NCBI GenBank assembly: GCA_023458375.1
Contig: JAEWZT010000001.1
Location: 124,001-188,000, forward strand
Source of the DNA: Bacillota bacterium
Lineage (GTDB): Bacteria > Bacillota > Clostridia > Christensenellales > CAG-314
Direction: 5' to 3'
DNA length: 64,000 nt
Each line of letters begins with the position of its first letter. Position 1 is the stretch's first letter. Under the pieces are notes generated by a model. That model made no database searches and was not told where the DNA came from. It saw only the letters and a program-made list of their open reading frames with translations. Made by a program: the position numbers and the translations under genes. Shown one piece after another: positions 7,895 to 16,045 of the stretch.

Positions 7895-9040
7895 TTACGC
7901 TTTCAATAAATCTTTCAAACAATCTCCGTAGCTTTTAGATTCTACCGTCTTTGCCGCTATAAGGTCGGTTTTAGCAACAATCTTGTCGCCATGCTTTACA
8001 TAAGCAATGCCTATCACATCCCCCTGTTTTATTGGAGCCTTAATTGAAAGCGGTAATTCTATCGCTACTTCGCCTTCTATGCTCCCCTTTTTACCGAATA
8101 CCGCAAGTTTATGGGAGGGCAGCACCGCAACGGTTTTCTGTTTTCCCCCTCTTACTTCAATGCTTTGCTGCTGCGAAGCGTCCATAAACACTTTACATTC
8201 GTAATTTGCAAAAGCATAGTCAAGCATTTTGCTCACTTCGCCAAAGCGCGTCTTGCTGTCAGGCGCGGCTATGACTACCGCTATATAGCGAGTCCCTTTT
8301 CGTGTTGCGGTGGCACAAAGACAGTGCATTGACTCGTTTGTAAAACCAGTTTTACCCCCGTCGCAGCCCTCGTAAAAGCGCGAAAGTTTATTTGTATTTG
8401 TCATCTGTGTAACTCTGCCGTCAGGGTGGGTGTAGTCCTCCATCCATATTTTACTGCAAGTGAAAAAATGCGGGTGCTTGATTAGTTCCCTCATCATTGT
8501 GGCAACGTCTTTTGCGCAAGAAAACTGTTCAGGCGAAGGAAGTCCCGTGCAGTTAGTAAAATTAGTATTAACAAGCCCCAAACTTTTGGCTTTTTTATTC
8601 ATTAAAGACACAAAACCTTCTACCGAACCGGAAATATGCTCTGCCATTGCCACGCATGAGTCGTTAGCCGACGCTATAATTATGCTTTTAATAAGATTTT
8701 CCGCCTTGTGAACGGTATTTGCGTCAAGGAAAACTTGACTGCCTCCCATCGAGGCGGCATTTGGGGAAACGCGAATATCGTCTTTTAATGAAATCTTGCC
8801 CTCTTTAACCGCATCATAAATAATATTTAAAGTCATAATTTTAATCATGCTGGCTATGGGGCGGGCTTTTGTCGCGTCTTTTTCAAAAAGCACTTTCCCA
8901 GTTTCATATTCCATAATAAAGGCTTCTTTGGCAGAAATATTTAGCGGGACGGCAGTATCTCCGAACACCGCCTGCGCGGGAAAAAATACCGCGCCCAAAA
9001 ATAAAAGCGCCGTTAAAAGTATCAGTAAAGTCTTTTTCAT
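7895..9040 (-). CDS. dacF: D-alanyl-D-alanine carboxypeptidase with PBP5-like C-terminal domain
   Basis: A second S11 carboxypeptidase of 381 residues. The signal peptide covers about residues 1-27. Catalytic motifs are SMIK (S64 to K67), SAN (124-126) and KTG (230-232). A C-terminal beta-rich domain (about 275-360) is of the PBP5_C type. A final KSYGDCLKDLLKA looks like the membrane-associating amphipathic helix typical of these enzymes. AAAGGAG precedes the ATG. In Bacillus dacF follows the drm (deoB) region and precedes spoIIA. Here it follows deoB, but no spoIIA genes come after it in the window. The enzyme class is certain; the dacF assignment rests on order. Confidence 0.88.
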   Translation of the reverse strand: MKKTLLILLTALLFLGAVFFPAQAVFGDTAVPLNISAKEAFIMEYETGKVLFEKDATKARPIASMIKIMTLNIIYDAVKEGKISLKDDIRVSPNAASMGGSQVFLDANTVHKAENLIKSIIIASANDSCVAMAEHISGSVEGFVSLMNKKAKSLGLVNTNFTNCTGLPSPEQFSCAKDVATMMRELIKHPHFFTCSKIWMEDYTHPDGRVTQMTNTNKLSRFYEGCDGGKTGFTNESMHCLCATATRKGTRYIAVVIAAPDSKTRFGEVSKMLDYAFANYECKVFMDASQQQSIEVRGGKQKTVAVLPSHKLAVFGKKGSIEGEVAIELPLSIKAPIKQGDVIGIAYVKHGDKIVAKTDLIAAKTVESKSYGDCLKDLLKA

Positions 9041-9664
9041 AATAATACTCCTTTGGTTATAGTGTTAGGCGTAAAAGGTTTTTTATGTAAAAGGCGGCGC
9101 ATTTGATATTTTCTTGTGCAGGAAATTGAAGAATGAATATTCCAATAGGCTTGACAACCTAATGAAGTCGCTAATTTTCAGCCTATTGCCGCAGACGAGA
9201 AAGGATTTTTTAAAATAGCCTTTGCTCATTAAAAAACAATATTTGAAACAGTCGGAAAGATAATTAGCGGAACTTGAATGTAACTCCGTATAAATAGCAA
9301 AATGTTCTATAACCTAAATCAAATAAAAATAGAGCAAGATTCTGACAGCGAAAATTACTCCGCATCGGGATTAGAGCCTAACTCTAATTATAATTATATA
9401 CATAATACTGTAAAAGGCAATCCCGAAACTGGGTATAATATTATGCCCCTAAGCCGAGTTAACTTAACGCCGCGATTTATACGCTAAATCCAATCTGTTC
9501 AAGGTAAATTAGAAAAAAGGGCGGAACTTCCGCCTAGGACTTTTTAATTTAAACTTTTCTAGTGTATGCTCTTAAAAACAAATCAAATATAACACATTAT
9601 TGCGAACTTATTGTCAAATGAAAGGGTTATCCGTATAACTTAGAGCGCGGTTTAAATTTGCCGC
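9041..9664. other. 624-base intergenic region between deoB and dacF
   Basis: It contains the deoB terminator and, presumably, the dacF promoter. An 8-base perfect inverted repeat CAATAGGC/GCCTATTG (9143-9150 and 9181-9188, 30 bases apart) lies about 100 bases upstream of dacF and may be an operator or a leader stem. A 61-codon plus-strand frame at 9302-9487 lacks a ribosome binding site and is not called. Nothing else was recognised. Confidence 0.4.
9513..9534 (-). terminator. Terminator after deoB
   Basis: GGCGGA and TCCGCC form a compact stem (9520-9534). On the minus strand it is followed by CCTTTTTTCT. It lies about 130 bases beyond the deoB stop. Confidence 0.65.
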
Positions 9665-10813
9665 TTAATAAGTAATTCTACCCCACAGCGACTTTTGAGC
9701 ATGTGAAAGCCCTAATTGTTCTCTTACGGTGTCGGCAATGCAGTCAAGACCGGAAATAGTGCCTAAGTTTGTAGGAATTATATCCTTGCCGTAAATGAGC
9801 AAGGGAACATATTCTCTCGTGTGGTCGGTATGCAAGCTGTGGCAGGGGTCGTTTCCGTGGTCGCTGGTAATATAAATAACGTCGCTTTTATTGACGGAAG
9901 TAAGCAAAAGCTCTATGCCCTTATCAATTTCTTCAAGAGTTTGGGCATATCCGTAAACGTCTCTGCGGTGCCCGTAAAGCATATCTGTGTCAATCAGATT
10001 GGCAAAAACCAGCCCGTCAAAGTTTTGTTTGGTTAATTTGAGCAACTGTTCCATAGTATCGGAATTTCTGTGAGTATGAATTGTATCCGTCAAGCCTTGA
10101 TAATTAAAAATATCCCCTATTTTACCCAAGCCTACGCATTTCATCCCCGCGTCTTTTACATCGTCTAAAAGCGTTTTTTGCGGCGGGTTTATGGAAAAAT
10201 CTCTCCTGTCATCGGTGCGCACAAAGGGGTGGCTTCCGTTAAAAGGCCGCGCGATTATTCTGCCTACGGCATATTCGCCAACGCAAACTTTTCTTACTTC
10301 TTCGCACCAATGGTAAAGCGTTTCAAGCGGAACGACGTCGGTATGAGCCGCTATTTGAAGCACGCTGTCTGCCGAGGTATAAACAATTGGGCAACCCGTT
10401 TTGACGTGCTCTTCGCCGTAATCGCGTATTGCGCTTGTGCCGCTGTAAGGTTTGTTGAGCAAAATATCTTTTTTGAAAATAATTTGAAGTTTTTTAACGA
10501 GGGGAAGAGGAAAACCTTCGGGAAATGTGGGGAAAGGTTCTTTTGTAATTATGCCGGCTATTTCCCAATGACCTGCGGTGGTATCTTTTGCCTTGCTTAT
10601 TTCTGCGAGGCGGGCGAAAGCACCTTTGCTTGTTTCAGAATTGCCGAAAGCCCCGTCAATACTGTAAAGCCCCAAGGATTCCAAAGTGGGAATATGAAGG
10701 TCGTAAGAATTGAGGAGGTTTTTAAGGGTATTGGCGCCGAAATCGTTATACATACGGGCGTCGGGCAGTTCCCCTATACCAAATCCGTCAATTACAATAA
10801 TAAATGCTCTCAT
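9665..10813 (-). CDS. deoB: Phosphopentomutase
   Basis: A cytosolic metalloenzyme of the alkaline phosphatase superfamily. It interconverts ribose or deoxyribose 1-phosphate and 5-phosphate in nucleoside salvage. The chosen start, MRAFIIVIDGFGIGELPDA, is 15 codons inside the longest frame because GGAG precedes it and the first metal-binding aspartate follows at once. Other signatures are TTAGHWEIAG, the phosphoacceptor region, and YITSDHGNDPCHSLHTDHTR near the C-terminus with metal-binding D and H residues. The 382-residue length is normal. It is probably monocistronic, with a good promoter upstream and a terminator downstream. Confidence 0.94.
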   Translation of the reverse strand: MRAFIIVIDGFGIGELPDARMYNDFGANTLKNLLNSYDLHIPTLESLGLYSIDGAFGNSETSKGAFARLAEISKAKDTTAGHWEIAGIITKEPFPTFPEGFPLPLVKKLQIIFKKDILLNKPYSGTSAIRDYGEEHVKTGCPIVYTSADSVLQIAAHTDVVPLETLYHWCEEVRKVCVGEYAVGRIIARPFNGSHPFVRTDDRRDFSINPPQKTLLDDVKDAGMKCVGLGKIGDIFNYQGLTDTIHTHRNSDTMEQLLKLTKQNFDGLVFANLIDTDMLYGHRRDVYGYAQTLEEIDKGIELLLTSVNKSDVIYITSDHGNDPCHSLHTDHTREYVPLLIYGKDIIPTNLGTISGLDCIADTVREQLGLSHAQKSLWGRITY

Positions 10814-10829
10814 ACGTTTCTCCGATAAA

Positions 10830-10858
10830 ATTATATAATACATAACGAAATATGACAA
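10830..10858 (-). promoter_or_regulatory. deoB promoter
   Basis: TTGTCA (10853-10858), a 17-base spacer and TATAAT (10830-10835) on the minus strand, followed by GGAG and the deoB ATG. Confidence 0.75.
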
Positions 10859-10912
10859 CCAAAATTAAAGGGTTGGTATATTTCGCGCTTTTACTTTCTG
10901 CCGTCTTATTTC

Positions 10913-11548
10913 TTACAGCTTAACCATAGGACGCACTAATATGAATACAACGGCGGTTAAAATTAAGCTTAACAGCGCAATTATTACTAAAAGCATTATG
11001 TATTTGACAATTCTGCACCTTAACCCACGCCTTGCCAAACCCTCGCAACTGCAAATGATTATTAAAAGCACGTTTGCAAGCGCCTGCGCAATAAAAGGAA
11101 TTAGCAATGCAAGCGCCACCAGTGAAAAAAGCTTAAAGGCGGCTTTTATGTAAAAGGCAAGTATAACTCCCCTAAGCAGAGCAAGAAAAAGCGAAAAATA
11201 GCATAACGGCGGCAAAAGAGACAAAAGAAACATTATGAGCAGCAGCGACAAAAATGAAAGCAGAATGCTAAAAAACAACGCAAAAAAACCTCCGCTACAA
11301 AATATTGTAACCGATTCAACCATTACAAGACAGAAGTAGCCCTCAGAAAGAGTGAAAAAGAACGCCGCAATACACCCTAAGAGAAAAAAGGCTAAATGCA
11401 AAATGCAAAAAACTTTACGCCTCAGGGCACATTCAAGCATATCTCTTAATTCGTAGAGAGAAGCCGTCATATAACAAACTATGACGGCTGAGGTGCTTTT
11501 TATGTTTTTATCGCAATTAAAACTTTGTTTTAACAAAAGGCGCCGCAT
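10913..11548 (-). CDS. Polytopic membrane protein, possibly SpoIIM
   Basis: A very hydrophobic 211-residue protein. A short cytoplasmic N-terminus precedes about six membrane segments (roughly residues 45-67, 80-100, 100-120, 122-140, 143-168 and 185-205). A pattern around LLRGVILAF and then LLIPFIAQALANVLL recalls the kG..vGF and lPqn..iP stretches of SpoIIM, a subunit of the SpoIIDMP engulfment machinery. In Bacillus spoIIM lies near deoB, and this gene sits between spoIVB and deoB. The sequence match is weak, so an unrelated membrane protein remains possible. It starts 22 bases after spoIVB. Confidence 0.5.
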   Translation of the reverse strand: MRRLLLKQSFNCDKNIKSTSAVIVCYMTASLYELRDMLECALRRKVFCILHLAFFLLGCIAAFFFTLSEGYFCLVMVESVTIFCSGGFFALFFSILLSFLSLLLIMFLLSLLPPLCYFSLFLALLRGVILAFYIKAAFKLFSLVALALLIPFIAQALANVLLIIICSCEGLARRGLRCRIVKYIMLLVIIALLSLILTAVVFILVRPMVKL

Positions 11549-11570
11549 AACATCTCATTAAATTAAGCTA

Positions 11571-12641
11571 TTAATTTTGAAGCATCCATTGAGCCAAAAC
11601 GCCGTAACCCTTTGTCGGGTCGTTTACAAACACATGCGTTACCGCCCCCACAAACTTGCCGTTTTGAATAATGGGGCTTCCGCTCATGCCTTGAACTATG
11701 CCGCCTGTTTTTTCAAGCAACTCTTTGTCGGTTATCCTTATTACAAGCCCCTTATCGTCGGGCTTGGTTTGAGGGACGACTTTTATAATTTCAATGGAAT
11801 ATGCCTTTGGCGTGCTTCCTTCAACGGTAGTGATTATATGAGCCGCGCCTTGTTTTATTTCATGCATAGGCGCAACATAAAAAAGTTTAGAAAGGTAGTC
11901 GTCTGGCAGCTTATTTATATTTCCGTAAACGCCGAATTTATTGTTGACGTATAACGTGCCTATTTTATCGTTAAGCGTAAAGGAGCCTTTAAGTTCGCCC
12001 GCCGCACCTTTTTCCCCCTTAACGACGCTTTTTATTTCGCAGGAGTAAAGGCTTCCCTCCTTAATTTTAATTATTTCTTTACTTTGCGGGTCTAAAATAG
12101 GGTGTCCTAAACAGCCGAACTGCAAATTATTTCTGATATAAGTTAATGTGCCTATGCCGCTTGCGCTGTCTTTTACCCATACGCCAAGCTTATGCGTTTT
12201 TGTCAAAACGTCAATTTTAGGCGTTATAACGGCGGAATGCACCTTGCCGTCGCGCTTATATATCACCGTAAGTTCGCGGCCCTTGCTTTCGGAAGAGATT
12301 TTTGAAAGCTGCGCGACGTTGTGGATTTTCTTTCCGTCAAGCTCCAAAATAAGGTCGCCTATTGAAAGCCCCGCCTCCGCCGCCGGCGACGCCACGCCGC
12401 CCTCCGTTACATACTCGTTAAGTCCTATTACAGTTACGCCTTCCCCGTCCACCGTAATGCCTACGGGTTTGCCCGAAACATAAACTTTTTCTTTTATGGC
12501 AGAACCCGCCGCGGAGGGAAAAAACAACTCGCCTAGTTCGTCAAATAAGGGGATTTCCTGCGCCTGTGCGGCACATTGCGGAAGAGCGAAAAAGGCGAGT
12601 GCAAAGGCTAAAACTATAAATAAGATTATTCTTTTTTTCAT
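11571..12641 (-). CDS. spoIVB: Stage IV sporulation protein B, SpoIVB serine peptidase (S55)
   Basis: A forespore-secreted PDZ-containing serine protease that signals across the forespore membranes to trigger pro-sigma-K processing. Its 356 residues contain a signal or anchor segment (5-25) and a PDZ domain (about 75-135, SPAAEAGLSIGDLILELDG). The S55 peptidase domain carries a likely triad H180 (CLGHPI), D305 (IRITD) and S320 (GMSGSP), with spacing equal to that in the Bacillus protein. In most spore formers spo0A follows spoIVB; here the next gene is the SpoIIM-like gene. Confidence 0.92.
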   Translation of the reverse strand: MKKRIILFIVLAFALAFFALPQCAAQAQEIPLFDELGELFFPSAAGSAIKEKVYVSGKPVGITVDGEGVTVIGLNEYVTEGGVASPAAEAGLSIGDLILELDGKKIHNVAQLSKISSESKGRELTVIYKRDGKVHSAVITPKIDVLTKTHKLGVWVKDSASGIGTLTYIRNNLQFGCLGHPILDPQSKEIIKIKEGSLYSCEIKSVVKGEKGAAGELKGSFTLNDKIGTLYVNNKFGVYGNINKLPDDYLSKLFYVAPMHEIKQGAAHIITTVEGSTPKAYSIEIIKVVPQTKPDDKGLVIRITDKELLEKTGGIVQGMSGSPIIQNGKFVGAVTHVFVNDPTKGYGVLAQWMLQN

Positions 12642-13044
12642 ATCAACCTCGTGTCAACAAATTTCAATTAGTTGTAGTTTGTGGGAAAGGCGTTAAAAAT
12701 ACGCGCATATAATGAGAAAATTTGACCTTATTTGATTTAAAAACTTAGCGGAACCTTTTGCGGGACAAAACTAACAAAGCAAAGGGCTTATTTCATTTGG
12801 ATATAATTCTATATTAAGCTAAGCAGAAAATAGAAAGATGATATTTTAGGCGCTGTCATATTTTAGTTGTGCTGCGGCACAAAAATGATAATAGGTTTTT
12901 TTACTTGATAAATATTTTCAATATTTTTTCCATTTTTGCAGTATTTAACGATTTGATATTTTCATTATATAAAACTTTTAAGGCTTGAACAGAAACTCGT
13001 TTTTAGCGCGATATTTTGTTTAACTCCCCGTGCAGTTAATCAAT
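12642..13044. other. 403-base gap between recN and spoIVB
   Basis: The region is A+T rich and holds the spoIVB promoter. CATTATA on the minus strand (12708-12714) fits the -10 of a sigma-F/sigma-G promoter (CATnnTA), which would suit spoIVB. The -35 is poor. A short TTGTGC/GCACAA hairpin lies near 12870-12885 without a T run. No terminator for recN and no small gene was recognised. Confidence 0.35.
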
Positions 13045-14754
13045 TCAACTTTTATTTAAGCCGCTTTTTATTTTATCCGCCCAGTTTAAAAGTTCCTTTG
13101 CGTAAGGCAGAGAAAACTCCCCTATATTCGCACCGCCTGTAAGGCGGGCAACCTCCCTGGCTTTTTGCTCCCTGTCCAGCGTCAAAACGCTTGTGGCGGT
13201 GCGCCCCTCAATTTCGCGTTTTTCAATATACAAGTTTTGGTCTGCCATACAAGCCACCTGCGGCAAGTGTGTAATGACAATACATTGATATTCTCTGCTG
13301 ACGGCGGCGAGCTTAGTTGCCAGCATTTGGGCTATTGAACCGGAAATACCTATGTCAATTTCGTCAAAAACCATAGTGGGAATATTTTCAACCATAGCGG
13401 TAATGTTTTTTACGGCAAGCATAAAGCGTGACATTTCGCCCCCGGAAATGATTTTCGCCAACGGTTTAAGCGGTTCACCCTTGTTTGCGGAAAACAAAAA
13501 CTCAACCTTATCGTAACCTTGCGGCGAAAGGTGCTTTTCATAATTTTCTCTTGACGGCGCATCGGAAAAGGAAGCGGAAAACTCTGTGCCCGACATACCC
13601 AAGTCGCATAGCTGCTCTTTAATTTGCCTTGAAAGTTTTGCGGCGCATTTTTTGCGGTGTTCCGACAGTTTAAAAGAAAGGTCGTATAGTTTATCTAATA
13701 CTTTTTCTTTCTCCGCCGTAAGTTTTTCAATATTTTGCGCGGCGGAAGACAGCATATCGTAACGCAGCTTTGCTTTGTCTAAAAAGTCAAGTATCTGTGA
13801 AACTTCTTTGCCGTATTTTCGCTTTAAATTCTTATATTCTTCAAGCCTGTTTTCAATAACGTCAATTTGCAGCTCGTCCTCTTCCGTGCCATTAAGCTGT
13901 TCTTTAAGAGTGCCCGCAATGTCTTCAATTTCAATTTTTGCGCCGTTTATTCGCTTATACAGTTCGTCAAAAGTTTTATCCATATTAAGGATTGGCAGCA
14001 GTGAAGAAAGCGCCGTTGTAAGACTTGACGAAGCGGAAGAGGAGTCTTCCTTTAACGCCGAAAAAGCGCCGCCTAGCGCCGTCATTATGCGGTGCGCGTT
14101 AAGCATACGCGTCTTTTTGACCGAAAGTTCGTTTTCTTCGCCGTCGCTAAGCCTTGCATTCTCAATTTCTTTTATTTGGTAGTTAAGCATATCCATTTCG
14201 CGTTCGCGCTGTTCATTGCTGCCCCCAAACTGCAAAAGACGGTTTTTTATATCTTTATACTTTGAGTATTCTATAAAAAGCTGTTCAAAGAGAATACTAT
14301 TTCTTTCATAGTTATCTAAAACTGTAATATGGTTGTCTACTTTAAATAAGTTTTGATGCTGAGACTGTCCGAAAATATCTACTAAGCGGGAAGTTAATTC
14401 TTTGAGCAGACTTGTGGCCACTACCCTTCCGTTAATGCGGCATTCGTTTCGTCCGCTTAAAGTTAAAGTGCGGTTGATAACTATCGTGGTATCTGCTTCA
14501 AGCCCCAACTCCTGCATTTTAAAATATGCATTGTCTTTTTGCGTTATATTAAAAGCGACTTCCACAAAGGCGGAGTTTTCGCCGTGCTTTATCATAGTTT
14601 TATCGGCGCGTTCGCCTAAAACAAAAGACAGTGCGTCTACGATAATTGATTTCCCCGCGCCCGTTTCCCCCGTCAAAACAACAAGATTGCTTTCAAAGTT
14701 TATTGAAAGCTTTGTAATTAAGGCTACGTTTTCTATGTATAAAGATGAAATCAT
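13045..14754 (-). CDS. recN: DNA repair protein RecN
   Basis: An SMC-like ATPase that acts early at double-strand breaks. Its 569 residues include a Walker A (LTGETGAGKSIIVDALSFVLG), a central coiled coil (about 155-370), the ABC signature ISGGEMSRF and the Walker B TMVFDEIDIGISG. The length is usual. It begins nine bases after argR. The argR-recN pair is a conserved Firmicutes arrangement. No LexA-type box was identified because the gene lies inside an operon. Confidence 0.95.
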   Translation of the reverse strand: MISSLYIENVALITKLSINFESNLVVLTGETGAGKSIIVDALSFVLGERADKTMIKHGENSAFVEVAFNITQKDNAYFKMQELGLEADTTIVINRTLTLSGRNECRINGRVVATSLLKELTSRLVDIFGQSQHQNLFKVDNHITVLDNYERNSILFEQLFIEYSKYKDIKNRLLQFGGSNEQREREMDMLNYQIKEIENARLSDGEENELSVKKTRMLNAHRIMTALGGAFSALKEDSSSASSSLTTALSSLLPILNMDKTFDELYKRINGAKIEIEDIAGTLKEQLNGTEEDELQIDVIENRLEEYKNLKRKYGKEVSQILDFLDKAKLRYDMLSSAAQNIEKLTAEKEKVLDKLYDLSFKLSEHRKKCAAKLSRQIKEQLCDLGMSGTEFSASFSDAPSRENYEKHLSPQGYDKVEFLFSANKGEPLKPLAKIISGGEMSRFMLAVKNITAMVENIPTMVFDEIDIGISGSIAQMLATKLAAVSREYQCIVITHLPQVACMADQNLYIEKREIEGRTATSVLTLDREQKAREVARLTGGANIGEFSLPYAKELLNWADKIKSGLNKS

Positions 14755-14763
14755 AGGTTTATT

Positions 14764-15216
14764 TTACCTTAGCGTTCCTTCAAGTTTTTCCAAAACAAGC
14801 AAAGCGTCGGTGTTGTCTTTGGTTACGATTAAAAGGGCGTTATAACCCTCTACGACGGCTATTATCTCCTCAATTGCCAAATGGCTGATAATATTTGAAA
14901 CGGTTAGCGCAGAGCCGTCAACCGTTTTTACCGCTACTTGGTTCTGCGCGGCGGTAAGGGAAATAACCGTTTCGCGCAGTAAGTTAATAAGCTTATCCGA
15001 CACTTTCGCGTCGGCGTTTTTTATTGCAACATAGCGGTAGCCGCCCCTGCCCGAAAGCGCCTTGATAAGCCCCAGCTCTTTAATATCGCGCGAAATTGTC
15101 GCCTGCGTAGCAAAGTAACCCTTTTCGGAAAGCAACCGTGACAATTCCTCCTGGGTGTCAATTTCTTTTTCGCTTATAAGCTCTAAGATTCTTGCTTGCC
15201 GCGCAGACCTTATCAT
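14764..15216 (-). CDS. argR: Arginine repressor ArgR/AhrC family with altered effector motif
   Basis: A 150-residue regulator. The N-terminal winged helix (1-65, with TQAATISRDIKELGL-like TQATISRDIKELGL) is canonical and should bind ARG boxes. The C-terminal hexamerisation and arginine-binding domain is recognisable (TVDGSALTVSNIISHL), but the motif that normally reads GDDT is EGYNA at residues 123-127. Both aspartates that contact arginine in ArgR/AhrC are replaced (Y125, N126). The gene overlaps nadK by four bases and precedes recN. Arginine responsiveness is therefore doubtful; see findings. Confidence 0.88.
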   Translation of the reverse strand: MIRSARQARILELISEKEIDTQEELSRLLSEKGYFATQATISRDIKELGLIKALSGRGGYRYVAIKNADAKVSDKLINLLRETVISLTAAQNQVAVKTVDGSALTVSNIISHLAIEEIIAVVEGYNALLIVTKDNTDALLVLEKLEGTLR

Positions 15217-16001
15217 AATTTTTCCTTTTGGGTATTTAGGGAGTTTAATTTTTCAAACAGCCGCTCTTCAAATCGGATAAAGCGGGCTTGCCTGTGGTAT
15301 TTTTTTATTACTATGCCCTCTTTGCAGTTTAAATCGGCGGGGATTCCGTCGGCGTAAAGGGCGCCCTCCCCCCTGTCTTTGCCCATTTTCAGCAAAAGTT
15401 CCCTGTCCTGACTGTAAACGATTTGGGGGCAGCTGCCCATCACAGCGTGAGGTTTTAGCGTAAAACAGGGGCAATCCTCCGTCATAACCGCTCCGCCCGC
15501 CGATAAAGAAATGGCGGTTGAGCCTGTGGGCGTCGCCACAATTACGCCGTCCCCGACATATTTATTGACCCTTATGCCGTCAAGATAGGCCTCCACAGAA
15601 ATGGCGCGCCCCCTGTCGGCGTTGCAGAGCATTATTTCGTTTAGAGCGGCGACTTCTTTACCCTTTACGTCTTGCGCGCAAACCAAGGTGCGCGGCATAA
15701 TAGTATAGTCGCCCTTTTTAATTCGTATAAAGGCATTGGCGTAACTAAGCGGATTGGCGTCAATTTGTGATAAAAAACCCAAACTGCCTAATTTAACCGC
15801 TAAAATGGGGTAAGTATCCAAATATGTCCGCGCAAAATGAAGCGTAGCGCCGTCGCCGCCGAAAGACACCAAAATGTCAAAGGTTTGTCCGCTTTGGGCT
15901 AAAACACAAGAAAAGCCGTTGTCTTTTGCGGCTTCAATAAATTGCGCGACTTGCGGGGATGTGATATCGTATTTTCTGCTTATTGCCAGTCCCAGTATCA
16001 T
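15213..16001 (-). CDS. nadK: NAD kinase
   Basis: The enzyme phosphorylates NAD to NADP. Its 262 residues carry the catalytic GGDG motif (SFGGDGATLHFAR, with A where T is usual), NE in ALNEIML, and the NAD-binding GDGVIVATPTGSTAISLSAGG. GAGG lies seven bases before the ATG. It overlaps argR by four bases. In many Firmicutes a TlyA-type methyltransferase gene separates dxs from nadK; here only a 44-base gap does. Confidence 0.92.
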   Translation of the reverse strand: MILGLAISRKYDITSPQVAQFIEAAKDNGFSCVLAQSGQTFDILVSFGGDGATLHFARTYLDTYPILAVKLGSLGFLSQIDANPLSYANAFIRIKKGDYTIMPRTLVCAQDVKGKEVAALNEIMLCNADRGRAISVEAYLDGIRVNKYVGDGVIVATPTGSTAISLSAGGAVMTEDCPCFTLKPHAVMGSCPQIVYSQDRELLLKMGKDRGEGALYADGIPADLNCKEGIVIKKYHRQARFIRFEERLFEKLNSLNTQKEKL

Positions 16002-16045
16002 AACTTATCCTCAGTGAATTATTATACAACTATAAAGATAACTAT

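Noticed and set aside
9302..9487. 61-codon plus-strand frame, Asn-rich, in the dacF-deoB gap
   Set aside because: No ribosome binding site, no recognisable family, and it would be the only plus-strand gene in the window.
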